Source: Paraburkholderia sp. BL10I2N1 (GTDB taxonomy: Bacteria > Pseudomonadota > Gammaproteobacteria > Burkholderiales > Burkholderiaceae). From it: a stretch of 64,000 nucleotides of DNA. The DNA is taken from the NCBI RefSeq assembly GCF_004361815.1, contig NZ_SNWA01000001.1:3844001-3908000 (forward strand). Reading direction: 5' to 3'. Of the stretch, positions 26,596 through 35,430 are shown in pieces. A program made the position numbers and the translations under genes. Numbering within the stretch: position 1 is the first letter of the stretch; every line of letters begins with the position of its first letter. A model generated the notes under the pieces. That model did not search any database, was not told where the DNA came from, and saw only the letters and a list, made by a program, of their open reading frames with translations.

Positions 26596-26934
26596 ATGAA
26601 GTCGATCCAGTTCCTCAAGGCCGCCGGCGGCATCGCATGTGTCGCCTTCGCCCTGAACGCAACGGCGCAGACAAGCGCCTCGCCGCCGCCGGCCACCTCG
26701 GAAACCGTGGGCGAGCATATCGACGACGGCACGCTTACGACAAAGGTCAAGGCCGAGTTGCTGGGCGCAAAGGACGTGAAATCGACCCATATTCACGTGA
26801 AGTCCCACAATGGCGTTGTGTGGCTGACCGGGTCGGTGCCGTCAGCAAAGGAGAAGACCGCTGCTGAAGACGCGGTGAATGGCGTATCCGGAGTCAAGGG
26901 CGTGAAGAACCACCTGAAGGTGGCGCCGGACTAA
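26596..26934 (+). CDS. Periplasmic BON-domain protein (OsmY-like)
   Basis: 112 residues, ATG 26596 behind AAGGAGA. The signal peptide (about 1-22, ending ATAQ) leads to one BON domain (about 38-110): TLTTKVKAELLG, STHIHVKSHNGVVWLTGSV and NGVSGVKGVKNHLKV. BON domains bind phospholipid surfaces; OsmY-type proteins protect the envelope in osmotic or stationary-phase stress. It opens the stress-protein cluster and is followed by a perfect hairpin at 27006-27035. Confidence 0.87.
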   Translation: MKSIQFLKAAGGIACVAFALNATAQTSASPPPATSETVGEHIDDGTLTTKVKAELLGAKDVKSTHIHVKSHNGVVWLTGSVPSAKEKTAAEDAVNGVSGVKGVKNHLKVAPD

Positions 26935-27005
26935 GCTTCCGGTCACATGTGCCGTAGCCCGGACTGAGCTGGGCCGAACCTTTTGGTCGAAGCCCGCTCA
27001 ACTCA

Positions 27006-27035
27006 AAAGGCCATCCGCGTATGCGGATGGCCTTT
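27006..27035. terminator. Perfect 13-bp hairpin, likely bidirectional terminator
   Basis: Left arm 27006-27018 (AAAGGCCATCCGC), loop GTAT, right arm 27023-27035 fully complementary. It lies between the BON gene and the oppositely oriented Ku remnant. The A and T ends of the stem could serve as U tracts on either strand. A related hairpin is at 35961-35982. Confidence 0.65.
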
Positions 27036-27090
27036 ATTGCAAGCTGCCCCGACATCCGCTTCGTTGCGGGCTCTTGCACGTGCGCGGCTG

Positions 27091-28015
27091 CTAATCCCGG
27101 CCGCGGCGCTTTCGCGACGATGCCGGCCTGCGACCGCAGCGTCGCTCCCCGCGCGTTGCCTTGCTCCTGTCGCGTGACAGCCTTCGTCCAACTGAGCCTC
27201 CACTTTGGCAGCGGGAGCTTCGGCCTCCGCCTTGCGGCGCCCGACGCTGCGCTTGAGCAGTCCCGACAAATCGACGATATCCGCCGTATGCCGCACCCGC
27301 GACGGCGCAGCCGCCTCGGCCTCGCCCCTTTCGTCTTGCCCTCGCAATTTTTCTTGTCCACAAGCTTAAGGATGTCATCATGGAAAGTGTCGCGATAGTC
27401 GTCGAGATTCCAGGCAGCGGTCATGCCGTCGATCAGCTTCTTTGCCGTATCGAGCTCGCGGGCGGTCACGCCGGTCTTCTTTGCGCTTTCGTCCGGCAAT
27501 CGCACCTCGTCGAGCGACGGATCTCTTCGGACCCGCGCAGCGTATTGAGCGCGAGCACGCGCCCCGCCGGAATCGGCGCAGCCAGATGCTGCTTGCTGTG
27601 CAACACGGCGCTCGCGATGCCGATCTTGCCGGTGCCCGCGAGCGCATCGCGCAGCAATGCGTAGGTCTTCACGCCGCAGCGCTCCAGCGCGAGGTTGTAC
27701 GGTGTGAAACCTCAGAAGCGTCGACCAGGGAAAGGAGATCGACGCTCTATGTCGATTCCGGGGTCGCCGCCTGGATCTCCTCATCGCTCAGGACCACAGA
27801 TCTGCCTTTCTCATATTCGAAACCGCGCACGATGTTCTCGCGCGCCACTTCTTTGCCGGTGCGCTGGTTGATCCGCTTGTAACCGATCGGGTCGATCGGG
27901 GTCGATCTCGAGCAGGTTTGAAACGCGTGTGCCGCGTCCTCGTCGCCGGATAGGCCTGCACCGGCACGTGGACAAGGCCGAAACTGACCCATCCTTTCCA
28001 GATTGCGCGAGCCAT
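27091..28015 (-). pseudogene. ku: Decayed Ku (non-homologous end-joining) gene
   Basis: Begins as a normal Ku protein: MARAIWKGWVSFGLVHVPVQ. Blocks of Ku then continue in changing frames: DPIGYKRINQRTGKEVAREN, VRGFEYEKGRSVVLSDEEI ending at a nonsense codon after PEST, PYNLALERCGVKTYALLRDA, GRVLALNTLRG, then ARELDTAKKLIDGMTAAWNL and DDYRDTFHDDILKLVDKK, and a basic tail. At least one stop and several frameshifts or small deletions separate them. Bacterial Ku binds DNA ends with LigD; no ligD is visible here. The protein cannot be made, though each block remains highly recognisable, so loss is fairly recent. Confidence 0.88.
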
Positions 28016-28183
28016 CGTGCCTCCTAAGCGCGCCATGGCGACGCACGTCCCGCGCACGACAATAAAAGCGGCTGCCCCGTTGCACGAGCGGGCAGCCGGC
28101 TGACTTTGCGATCCTTACAATACTCGTTGTAATAGCTGCAATTCGAAAGAGCGATGTCGCGACCTTTCCGGACCGGAGCATCC

Positions 28184-28345
28184 TCATCGCCGTGCGACGC
28201 CGAGCACCAGCGTGACCAGAAAAACCATGAGAAAGATGTAGAACAGGATCTTCGCAATGGCAGCCGCGCCGGCTGCGATGCCGCCGAAGCCTAAGACCGC
28301 CGCGATGATCGCAATGATGAAGAAAATAAGCGCATACTGAAGCAT
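28184..28345 (-). CDS. DUF1328 (YtjA-like) small membrane protein
   Basis: 53 residues with two hydrophobic helices: [20 protein letters not shown], then a Gly/Ala-rich turn ([12 protein letters not shown]) and [19 protein letters not shown]. This is the standard DUF1328 pattern, inner-membrane peptides often induced in stress. A GGAGGGAGG ribosome site precedes the ATG. Confidence 0.88.
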   Translation of the reverse strand: MLQYALIFFIIAIIAAVLGFGGIAAGAAAIAKILFYIFLMVFLVTLVLGVARR

Positions 28346-28438
28346 GGAACCTCCCTCCTTATGGCCTGACCGGTGGGCGGTAGGCGTTGTTGCAAGGCGG
28401 CCTGGCTTCGCCGCTTTTTGAACTTGCCGCAGCTTCGT

Positions 28439-28627
28439 TCAATGCCTGGACTTGTGCTGAGGCTTGCCCTTCTGCTTCGTCGACGCAAAGTCCTCCAGCT
28501 GCGCTTCGCTCATTGACTCGTACATCGATTTCGAGGCTCCCTTTAGCGACCCGGCTTTTCTCTCGCCACGCTTTGCAGCAAGAGCGGCACCGGCGGCCAT
28601 TTGCTGCGCTTTGGACTTTGCGGGCAT
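28439..28627 (-). CDS. DUF3008 family small basic protein
   Basis: 62 residues starting MPAKSKAQQMAAGAALAAKR and ending in KQKGKPQHKSRH, with the middle motif GASKSMYESMSEAQLEDFA. This matches the DUF3008 family throughout. It is cytoplasmic and very basic and is found beside other stress-type small proteins in Burkholderiales. The function is unknown. Confidence 0.87.
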   Translation of the reverse strand: MPAKSKAQQMAAGAALAAKRGERKAGSLKGASKSMYESMSEAQLEDFASTKQKGKPQHKSRH

Positions 28628-28787
28628 ATCGAACTCCGTTTGCGTATTGCCTGTCATTCGCCCGGTCAGCGCAACAGCGCCGGCGGTTTCCATTCCGGGA
28701 CATGCAAATCCTGTACCTGCTCGACCGACGTTCTGCGTACAGCTGGCCGATCGTTCAAGATTTCGATTCGTCAATGCCGTCGACCGG

Positions 28788-29090
28788 CTAGGACCAGCGG
28801 CCTTGCTGCCAGTGACCGGTCGCGCGTTCTGTCGAGAGCCCACCGGAATCGCGCGATACGCGAGCGGCCTTCTGCTGTGTCCCGGCGAGACATGGACGGC
28901 CACGAGCACGCCGGAATCGCGAGACTCGCGATGCCACACGTTTGCGAGGAACGCGTCCACCGCCGCGCATGTGGGACATCGCGCCAATCAGCGAACCGAC
29001 ATAGGCACCGACGCCCGCCGCGATGACGAGCACCAGCATCGGCGCAGACATCAGTTTGAATAGACGGTCGAGCGCGGCGTTCTCTTGCAT
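28788..29090 (-). CDS. Small glycine-zipper membrane protein, possibly with compensating frameshifts
   Basis: 100 residues. An N-terminal helix (LMSAPMLVLVIAAGVGAYVG) leads to SLIGAMSHMRGG. The C terminus RDSGGLSTERATGHWQQGRW looks like a genuine conserved tail. The middle (RVPRKRVASRVSRFRRARG) reads poorly, while the next frame there gives AFLANVWHRESRDSGVLVAV and HVSPGH, which looks like the real protein. Two frameshifts that cancel each other would explain this. Family unknown. Confidence 0.5.
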   Translation of the reverse strand: MQENAALDRLFKLMSAPMLVLVIAAGVGAYVGSLIGAMSHMRGGGRVPRKRVASRVSRFRRARGRPCLAGTQQKAARVSRDSGGLSTERATGHWQQGRWS

Positions 29091-29135
29091 GGAAAACTCC
29101 TGTGAGGCTGGCGCAAATGCCTTTGTCAGGCGGCG

Positions 29136-29678
29136 TCAAGCCACGCCGAGCCATTGCTCGATGACGGGCCCCCGCTCGCCCAGCACCGGATCGCTCGGGG
29201 GAAACGGCAGCGCTTCCATAGCCGCGAGCTCTTCCGGCGTCAGCGCATCGCGCCGAATATCCCACTGCTGCCCAAACGGGTAGGCGCCGACCACGCGCAG
29301 ATTGCCGGTGGACGCTTGCAGGCAATGTCCGGTGCCGGCAGGCAGTAGCAGCGCATCACCCGGACGCAACGTGACCACGCGTCCGCCGGGGCCGCCAATG
29401 ATGACTTCAGCCGAGCCCGATGCGGTGCCCAGCACCTCGTGTGCAGTCGAATGAAAATGTTGATAGTCGAAGATGCCGTCGCGCCATTGCGGCGGCCATT
29501 GGTTGTGCTCGAAAAGCGCTTCGAATTCTGTGGTCAGATCGCTGCCTGTGCCCGGTATCGCCGCGCGATAAATTGCCACGGCAAGCTTGCGGTTGTTCGG
29601 CACCCAGTCGCGCGGCGCCAGCGTGAATGCTTCGTAGTGTCCCCGTTCAATCTGCTGCTCGTATCGCATATCGATCAT
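29136..29678 (-). CDS. Cupin-domain protein (YjlB-like)
   Basis: 180 residues, start 29678 with GGGAG at good spacing (29669 is also possible). The cupin core shows FDYQHFHSTAHEVLGTASG (metal His residues and Glu of the first cupin motif) and GDALLLPAGTGHCLQAS (second motif with His). YjlB-like proteins are cytoplasmic cupins of unknown activity. The order of motifs and the length fit the family. Confidence 0.82.
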   Translation of the reverse strand: MIDMRYEQQIERGHYEAFTLAPRDWVPNNRKLAVAIYRAAIPGTGSDLTTEFEALFEHNQWPPQWRDGIFDYQHFHSTAHEVLGTASGSAEVIIGGPGGRVVTLRPGDALLLPAGTGHCLQASTGNLRVVGAYPFGQQWDIRRDALTPEELAAMEALPFPPSDPVLGERGPVIEQWLGVA

Positions 29679-29843
29679 CTCTTACTCCCGAATCTGCGCC
29701 CGCGAACGTCGATCGATTCCGTGTATCGTCCGCGCACATCGCTTGCGCGAATCGCGCGTGACGAATTTCAGCGGAAAACCTCGCACTGCATCACCTGCTG
29801 CGAGCGCCTGCTCCTCGACGAATGTCATGCCATCCCCCGGGAT

Positions 29844-30026
29844 TCAGCCGCCTCCGATCCCCTGCGGCACCTTGCCCGTGCCGCCGCACACTATGCACCG
29901 TACACCCTCGACCGTGCCCCTTCCGCGACAGGCCTGACATACGTCCTCGCCTACGCCAGGCGCACCGGCCGCCTCTTCGTCGCCGGGATTGAGGGGCGTT
30001 TCGCCGTCTGCCGTTGATTGGCTCAT
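29844..30026 (-). CDS. Small DnaJ-type CxxCxGxG zinc-finger protein
   Basis: 60 residues. An acidic N-terminal half is followed by two CxxC motifs of the DnaJ zinc-finger kind, CQACRGRG and CIVCGGTG, which together can bind one zinc. The ATG at 30026 overlaps the stop of the upstream gene (ATGA), suggesting coupling. No J domain is present; a stand-alone zinc finger of this kind may assist protein folding or bind RNA, but that is inference. Confidence 0.7.
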   Translation of the reverse strand: MSQSTADGETPLNPGDEEAAGAPGVGEDVCQACRGRGTVEGVRCIVCGGTGKVPQGIGGG

Positions 30027-30313
30027 GGAATCCTCCATTGGAAACCGCATGTGTTTGACGAAGCAACAAGCGGACCACCCGGACACGTGCACGCACGAGA
30101 CGGCCATCGCAGTGATCGCGGCCCAAAACGCCTGCCCCGGGGATGCAGCGCGCGGGCAATCAGGTACGCCATCGGTGCGCCGCCGACGGCCTGCAGCGCC
30201 ATCATGCCGCCTTCGGCGAAGCGCTCACTGAGCGGCTGCGCCTCGAACATCTCAAGCAGCGACCGGGCGGCGGACGTGGGTTCGGCGCGCGTCGTTTCAT
30301 TAGTCTGCGTCAT
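30023..30313 (-). CDS. Hypothetical protein upstream of the zinc-finger gene
   Basis: 96 residues beginning MTQTNETTRAEPTSAARSLL. The first two thirds read as protein (LSERFAEGGMMALQAVGGAP, MAYLIARAL), but the C-terminal third is Arg/Cys/Pro-rich and less convincing, so a late frameshift is possible. Its stop overlaps the start of the zinc-finger gene by four bases, the main argument that it is real. Family not recognised. Confidence 0.45.
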   Translation of the reverse strand: MTQTNETTRAEPTSAARSLLEMFEAQPLSERFAEGGMMALQAVGGAPMAYLIARALHPRGRRFGPRSLRWPSRACTCPGGPLVASSNTCGFQWRIP

Positions 30314-30336
30314 TGTGCTGTTTCGCCGAAGTCACC

Positions 30337-31656
30337 TCATTGCTCATCGCGGCGCAAGCGGTGATACCAGTTCATGAGTGGCGTAGCCGAGATCCCGTGG
30401 ACGACGACCGAAGCCGTCACGACCGCGAGTGCCAGCGGGACGAGCGGCATGATGACGGTGGGGCTGCCGTGTTCGAGTGCGTAGGTCAGGTAATAGAACG
30501 AACCGATGCCACGAATGCCGAACCAGCTCATCAGGCGACGCTGTGCCGGCGACGCGCTGGAGCCGGCCAGCGAAAGCTCGACCGCCACGGGCCGCGCCAG
30601 CACGAAGAGCACGACGGAAAGTGCGATGCCTTGCCACGTGAAAAGCGGCACGTGCAGCGTTGACAGCACGTTGCCCACGAGCATCATCATCGCCATTTCG
30701 GCAATCCGTTCCAGTTCGATCGTGAAGCCGAGCACCGATTCCGCCATGAAGGCGTGCACCTTTCGCGGATCTGAAGCGGTAGCGACGACGTCTTCGGAGT
30801 CGACCTTGCCGATCGTCTCTCGCGGCAATTGTCCGCGGCTCGCGCGATGTTCGACGCCTCGCATGGCGACGCCCGCGGCGAAGGTGGCAAGAAAACCGAA
30901 CGTAGACGCCCGTTGTGCAACGCCATATGAGAGCACGATCAGTCCCAGCGCGAAAAACCCTTCCAGACCGAGCGCCTGGGCATGCCGTGAGCGCAACCAT
31001 GCAACGCCGTGCGTGGTTGCCCATCCAAGGCCGCCACCGACGGCGATGGCACCCACCACGCCCCATGCCGTTCGTCCGGCGAAGCTCCAGTCGAGCACGT
31101 CGCGCGTGTCTGACGAATGGCCCGCGCAGAGTGCGAGGCCAAGCACCGCGAAGGGGAGCGCAATGCCATCGTTGAGACCGCCTTCGCCCGATAGCGAAAA
31201 GCGTACGAGATCGACATCGCCGGGATCCTGGACCTGAACATCATGCGCGAGGACCGGGTCGGTGGGCGCGAGAATCGCGGCGAGCAGCAACGCAGGCCCC
31301 CAGCCGAGATGCAATACGTAGACGCCGAACAGCATCAGGATTGACACAGTGACGATCATCGCGAGAAACCCGAGCCGCAACGGCAATGACCATAGCGCAT
31401 CGAAAAGCGGCACCCGCAGTCGCAAACCAATGGCGAAGAGTGAGACCAGAAGCGCGACTTCGGTCAGCATGCGCAAGACGTGCCCATCGCCGGCGATATC
31501 CAGATTGAGCAGTCCCAACCCCGCCGGTCCGCACGCAAAACCGATCCCTAGATAGAACATCGCGGCGCTGCAGGGCAGCCGCTTGAGTGACGTGGCGGCG
31601 ATGCCCATGAAGACGAACACGCCGCCGACGACGATAAACCAGGTTGTTTCGTGCAT
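30337..31656 (-). CDS. CPA1-type cation:proton antiporter
   Basis: 439 residues with about 12 hydrophobic segments. Family motifs: LAPTDPVLAHDVQV in the ion-binding helix and LSGEGGLNDGIALPF, with Glu and Asp residues required for exchange. This is the Na+(K+)/H+ antiporter NhaP/CPA1 group of the inner membrane. It sits among stress-related genes, which fits a role in pH or salt homeostasis. Confidence 0.88.
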   Translation of the reverse strand: MHETTWFIVVGGVFVFMGIAATSLKRLPCSAAMFYLGIGFACGPAGLGLLNLDIAGDGHVLRMLTEVALLVSLFAIGLRLRVPLFDALWSLPLRLGFLAMIVTVSILMLFGVYVLHLGWGPALLLAAILAPTDPVLAHDVQVQDPGDVDLVRFSLSGEGGLNDGIALPFAVLGLALCAGHSSDTRDVLDWSFAGRTAWGVVGAIAVGGGLGWATTHGVAWLRSRHAQALGLEGFFALGLIVLSYGVAQRASTFGFLATFAAGVAMRGVEHRASRGQLPRETIGKVDSEDVVATASDPRKVHAFMAESVLGFTIELERIAEMAMMMLVGNVLSTLHVPLFTWQGIALSVVLFVLARPVAVELSLAGSSASPAQRRLMSWFGIRGIGSFYYLTYALEHGSPTVIMPLVPLALAVVTASVVVHGISATPLMNWYHRLRRDEQ

Positions 31657-31740
31657 GAGGTATCTGGTGAGGCGGCCTGACTACGCCGCCGTGCGGTTCC
31701 GCCTGCTGCGGGCTTCGTGATGATCCTGCGTATGCCCGCC

Positions 31741-32133
31741 TCAAGGCGCGCGCCCGAACGCTTCGCGCAGTTTCTTTTTCGCCTCGTCAAGCGTGTCGCG
31801 GCGCGACTTCGGCAGGTTGCGTCCGGCCCGGTTGATGTAGAAGTTCAGCATCGACATTGCCGACTGGAACGGGGTGCCTTTGCGTCGGTGGCTTCTGGTC
31901 GATGAGCGCTTGAGCGACTCCGCGATTGCCTGCGCGCTACCTGTCTTGAAGATGTTGGGCTCGATATCCATCGCGTCGCTGGTTTCCATGACGTGATGCG
32001 ACCAGCGGCGCCCCTTCGTTTGCGCTGCTCCCTGTTTTGCGCGTTGCGCGGCATGGGCCTGCGCGTGTCGCTGGCGGGCCGGGCGCCCGGAACGGCTGCG
32101 CTTCGCGGGTCGCTTCGACTTTTTCGTGACCAT
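31741..32133 (-). CDS. DUF3175 family protein
   Basis: 130 residues. A strongly basic Lys/Arg/Ala N-terminal tail (about 1-42) precedes the DUF3175 core: RRWSHHVMETSDAMDIEPNI (about 43-62), AESLKRSSTRSHRRKG, FQSAMSMLNFYINRAGRNLP and DEAKKKLREAFGR. Function unknown; the tail suggests nucleic-acid binding. Common in Burkholderiales stress clusters. Confidence 0.87.
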   Translation of the reverse strand: MVTKKSKRPAKRSRSGRPARQRHAQAHAAQRAKQGAAQTKGRRWSHHVMETSDAMDIEPNIFKTGSAQAIAESLKRSSTRSHRRKGTPFQSAMSMLNFYINRAGRNLPKSRRDTLDEAKKKLREAFGRAP

Positions 32134-32284
32134 GATCGGCTTTGCCTCCCTTGGGTAGTGATCCGCGTCGCTCTCCGGTCATCCTGACAGCAACCGGGCC
32201 ATCGAAAGCGTGGCGTTCACCGCGCTTTAGACCATCCTGCCCCTGCACCCGGGGCATGCATTCCGCGCGTTCCGCATTTCCGGC

Positions 32285-32782
32285 TTAAAGCTTGACGCCG
32301 CCTGCCTCAGGCGCGTCGGACTCCCTTGCCGGAATGTCGTCGACGCGGAGGTCAGTGTGGCCCCAGTACGGCGCGCGGCCATAGTACTGATGGACCGTGG
32401 TGGCCCAGGTGCGGTCCGCCATCGAGGGCCAGTGTTCCTTGTCGAAGCCGGGCGCGTTCTTTACCTGGGCCGACGTGATCGACAGCACGAAGCATTTATG
32501 GTCGGTATCGAGGGTCAACGCGTTCCACGGAATGGCGAGCAGCTTGTCGCCGATGCCGAGAAAGCCGCCGCTCGACAACACCGCATAGGCGATGCGGCCG
32601 CCTTGCACATCGAGCATGATCTCCTTGATCTTGCCCACATCGTCGCCGTCCGCACTAAGCACCGTGTTGCCGTCGAGCGTGCTGGCTGCCATCACGTCCG
32701 GCCCTGGGCCGTCCGCGGTCTCTCGTCCGCCGCCGACAATGCGTGCGCCGTCGCCGGTGCGAGGTTGAGTGAACGTATTCAT
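32285..32782 (-). CDS. PRC-barrel domain protein
   Basis: 165 residues from ATG 32782 (MNTFTQPRTGDG). The PRC-barrel lies at about 30-105: MAASTLDGNTVLSADGDDVG, KIKEIMLDVQGGRIAYAVLS, GFLGIGDKLLAIPWNAL. PRC-barrels act in protein interaction and are frequent in small stress-induced proteins of this group. The in-frame ATG at 32830 lacks family support. Confidence 0.85.
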   Translation of the reverse strand: MNTFTQPRTGDGARIVGGGRETADGPGPDVMAASTLDGNTVLSADGDDVGKIKEIMLDVQGGRIAYAVLSSGGFLGIGDKLLAIPWNALTLDTDHKCFVLSITSAQVKNAPGFDKEHWPSMADRTWATTVHQYYGRAPYWGHTDLRVDDIPARESDAPEAGGVKL

Positions 32783-33194
32783 GATGCGTCTCCCTGATAG
32801 TGCAAGGCTGCGTCGCGAGCGGAACCTCATACAGCGGCGGGATTGCCGCGTCGATGATTGAGCAAGTGATGTACCTGTGATGCGCGGATGGTTCGCTGTC
32901 GATGATGCGCACGTTGGCGACGGGAGGACGCAACAATTGCACGACTACGCGCACAACTTGCAAGCGTGGCGCGGGTCGCTGTCCGGCAGCGGCCGCTATA
33001 CGGTGGGTCTGCAAGCTTCGCACGAAGCAGCGGAGATCTGGGCATTAGCCCGCATCATCGACGCAAGCGCATCTCTGCCCATATCGCGACGTCGTCGGGC
33101 ACACCTCTTGCGGCTTCGGATATATCACCGGCGAACCGTTGCGTTTTGTGCACTGGCCGGCAGGACTCTATTCAGTCATCAAGGGGAAGGACTC
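32783..33194. other. Divergent intergenic region, no gene seen
   Basis: Frames run through it but read as poor, Arg/His-rich translations. It should hold promoters for the PRC-barrel and PfpI-type genes. The end (AAGGGGAAGG, 33181-33190) is the ribosome site of the next gene. Confidence 0.4.
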
Positions 33195-33749
33195 GTGGCT
33201 AACACTCTTCAAGGCTGCAAGGTTGCCGTGCTGGCAGTTGATGGTTTCGAGCAGGCTGAACTCGTCGAACCTAGACGCGCACTGACCGAAGCTGGGGCGA
33301 CCGTGCACGTGATTTCCGCCAGGGCGGGCAAGATCCAGGGTTTCAAACATGAAGACAAGGGCGATACGGTCGACGTGGACACCACCTTCGACAAGGCAAC
33401 GCCCCGCGACTACGACGCCGTGGTATTGCCCGGCGGTGTCGTGAACAGCGACGCGATCCGTCTGCTGCCGCACGCGCAGGCGTTCGTGAAGGCCGCCGAC
33501 AACGCGAAAAAACTGATCGCGGTGATCTGTCACGGCGCGTGGCTGCCGGTGTCGGCCGGTCTCCTCAAGGGACGTACCGTGACGAGCTGGCCGAGCCTGC
33601 AGGATGACATCCGCAATGCAGGCGGGACGTGGGTAGACCAGGAAGTGGTCGAGGACGACAACTTCATCACAAGCCGCAAGCCGGACGATCTTCCTTCATT
33701 CAACCGGACGCTGGTCGCCCGCTTGTCAAAACAGAAGAAAGCGGAATAA
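33195..33749 (+). CDS. PfpI/DJ-1 family protein (type 1 glutamine-amidotransferase fold)
   Basis: 184 residues from GTG 33195 behind AAGGGGAAGG. DJ-1/PfpI fold: VAVLAVDGFEQAELVEPRR with the conserved Glu, DAVVLPGGVVNSD, and the nucleophilic elbow AVICHGAWLPV with Cys near 115. Related proteins (YhbO, PfpI) act as general-stress protease-like or deglycase proteins. It precedes the DUF4142 gene in a rightward stress run. Confidence 0.87.
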   Translation: MANTLQGCKVAVLAVDGFEQAELVEPRRALTEAGATVHVISARAGKIQGFKHEDKGDTVDVDTTFDKATPRDYDAVVLPGGVVNSDAIRLLPHAQAFVKAADNAKKLIAVICHGAWLPVSAGLLKGRTVTSWPSLQDDIRNAGGTWVDQEVVEDDNFITSRKPDDLPSFNRTLVARLSKQKKAE

Positions 33750-33860
33750 CGGGCGAATGTGTAGTCGACGGGACGCGCGACCGGGCGCGCGACACGCCTG
33801 CGATGAATCTCGCGCCGCGCCCCGTTTTTCCACAGAAGGATTCGGAACAGGAGAAACCGC

Positions 33861-34412
33861 ATGACATTCCAGTATTTGCTTCGCGCATCGGTGGTAGCAA
33901 TCAGTCTTGGCGTCGCAACGTTCGGCGCGGTTCATGCACAGACCAGCGCTCCGGCGGCTGCGACGGACAGCAAGCTGTCGGCGTCTGATCAGCAGTTCGT
34001 GCAGGACGCATCGCAGGCGGGAGCGACGGAAATCGAGGCGAGCAAACTCGCGTTGACGAACTCGAGCGATCCGCACGTCAGAAAATTTGCGAACCAGATG
34101 ATCGCCGACCACACGAAGCTCGCGCGCAATCTTGACGTGATCGCCGTGAAGAGGGGACTCACCACGCCCCCGGCCGCTGACGCCGCTGTGATTGGAAAAC
34201 TGCAGGGACTGAAGGGTGCGGATTTCGATCAGGCTTACATTGGGCAGGTTGCGTTGGAAGGACATCAGAAAGCCGTCGAGCTGTTTCAGAAGGAAAGCGA
34301 GAGCGGCACAGACCCGCAACTGAAGACCGCCGCGACGAAGGCGCTGCCTGTCATCAAACACCATCTCGCGATGGCCGAACAGCTTGGCAGCGCAAAGAAG
34401 AGCACATCATGA
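33861..34412 (+). CDS. Exported DUF4142 protein
   Basis: 183 residues. The signal peptide ends near VHAQ (about 27), then the four-helix DUF4142 core: LSASDQQFVQDASQAGATEI, NQMIADHTKLARNLDVIA, FDQAYIGQVALEGHQKAVEL and LPVIKHHLAMAEQL. Ferritin-like helical proteins of the periplasm with unknown activity, frequent in stress clusters. Confidence 0.88.
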   Translation: MTFQYLLRASVVAISLGVATFGAVHAQTSAPAAATDSKLSASDQQFVQDASQAGATEIEASKLALTNSSDPHVRKFANQMIADHTKLARNLDVIAVKRGLTTPPAADAAVIGKLQGLKGADFDQAYIGQVALEGHQKAVELFQKESESGTDPQLKTAATKALPVIKHHLAMAEQLGSAKKSTS

Positions 34413-34450
34413 ATGCGATTCCGCCGAAGGTTGCTTACGAGGATGCGAAC

Positions 34451-34729
34451 ATGAACATCACCTTTCCCGACGAGACACCCATTTTCGACGGCGCAAATCT
34501 GACCATGCGGTTCACGGCGGCCGTCGATGGCGAACCGGTTGCATGCTTTATCACGGCGGAAGCACTTCAGGATCACTTCGGCGCCGATTCGTCGCTGGAA
34601 GATACGCTACTCGAAGCATTCGAGCGTGGCCGCGCGCGGATTCGTTCGGTGTGCGCGGAGGCACTTGACCAGAATGATGGCGACAGCGTCGTGTTACATA
34701 GCGGCCTTTTTCGCGCCGGAGCGATGTAG
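34451..34729 (+). CDS. DUF1488 family protein
   Basis: 92 residues from ATG 34451 (MNITFPDETPIFDGANLTMR), with GAGGA at proper spacing. An in-frame ATG at 34409 overlaps the previous stop as ATGA and is the alternative. The sequence continues FTAAVDGEPVACFITAEALQ and LLEAFERGRARIRSVCAEAL, as in DUF1488. Small soluble protein, function unknown, adjacent to DUF4142. Confidence 0.82.
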   Translation: MNITFPDETPIFDGANLTMRFTAAVDGEPVACFITAEALQDHFGADSSLEDTLLEAFERGRARIRSVCAEALDQNDGDSVVLHSGLFRAGAM

Positions 34730-35430
34730 CCGGATCGCGGCCTGACCGCCTGACGTGCTGCACGTGGTGCGCGCTCGTCCGATGCGGGCGACGCGCGGCG
34801 CGGCATGGTTTCTGGAAGCGATGAAAGCAGGCTCATGCCTCTGATCGGATCAGCCAAACCCAGATTTCCCGTTCGCGGGGGCGACGCCGCGTACGGCCAT
34901 CCACACACTGGTCATTGTCTCGCTTCAGTTCGCAGCCTGCGGGCGCAATGCCTCGCGCCACTGGGTTGCACGCAATCGTACTCGGTGCCTGGTGCGGCGC
35001 CGATGTCAGCGTGTGTTCGCGAAGCTGCGAGACTCCCACAGATGTGGCGATCGCAACGAGAACAAGAAATTCCGCGCTTTTGATTGTCAGGATGACTCTC
35101 CATTTTGTCGATGTTACCTGCCCTTTCTACAGGTCCTTTGGCGCTTCCTCCCATACCGGTCTGCGCTAAAGGGAACGGTCGGGCATCGCCAGCTGAGCAA
35201 CGTCCATGCCGACATCAAAAGCGCCGCAAAGGGTCCTCTTTGCAGCGGCTCGCACGCCAGGCCTGTCGTCATACACTCTCTGCCACGGGAATCTCTACGA
35301 GCGCGCGCAAGTTCGTAGCAGATTGCGCACGATGGCAAGGGCATGAGCGTACAGGCACGATGCCTGCGACTACCTGCTGAACCGCAGCAATGCGGTTCGC
35401 TGAACCCCAATCTGACCCAAGGAGCATTGA
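34730..35430. other. Long intergenic stretch with no supported gene
   Basis: Seven hundred bases in which every frame is short or reads poorly. No RNA gene or repeat recognised. Given the decay elsewhere, it may hold an unrecognisable gene remnant. Confidence 0.45.
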
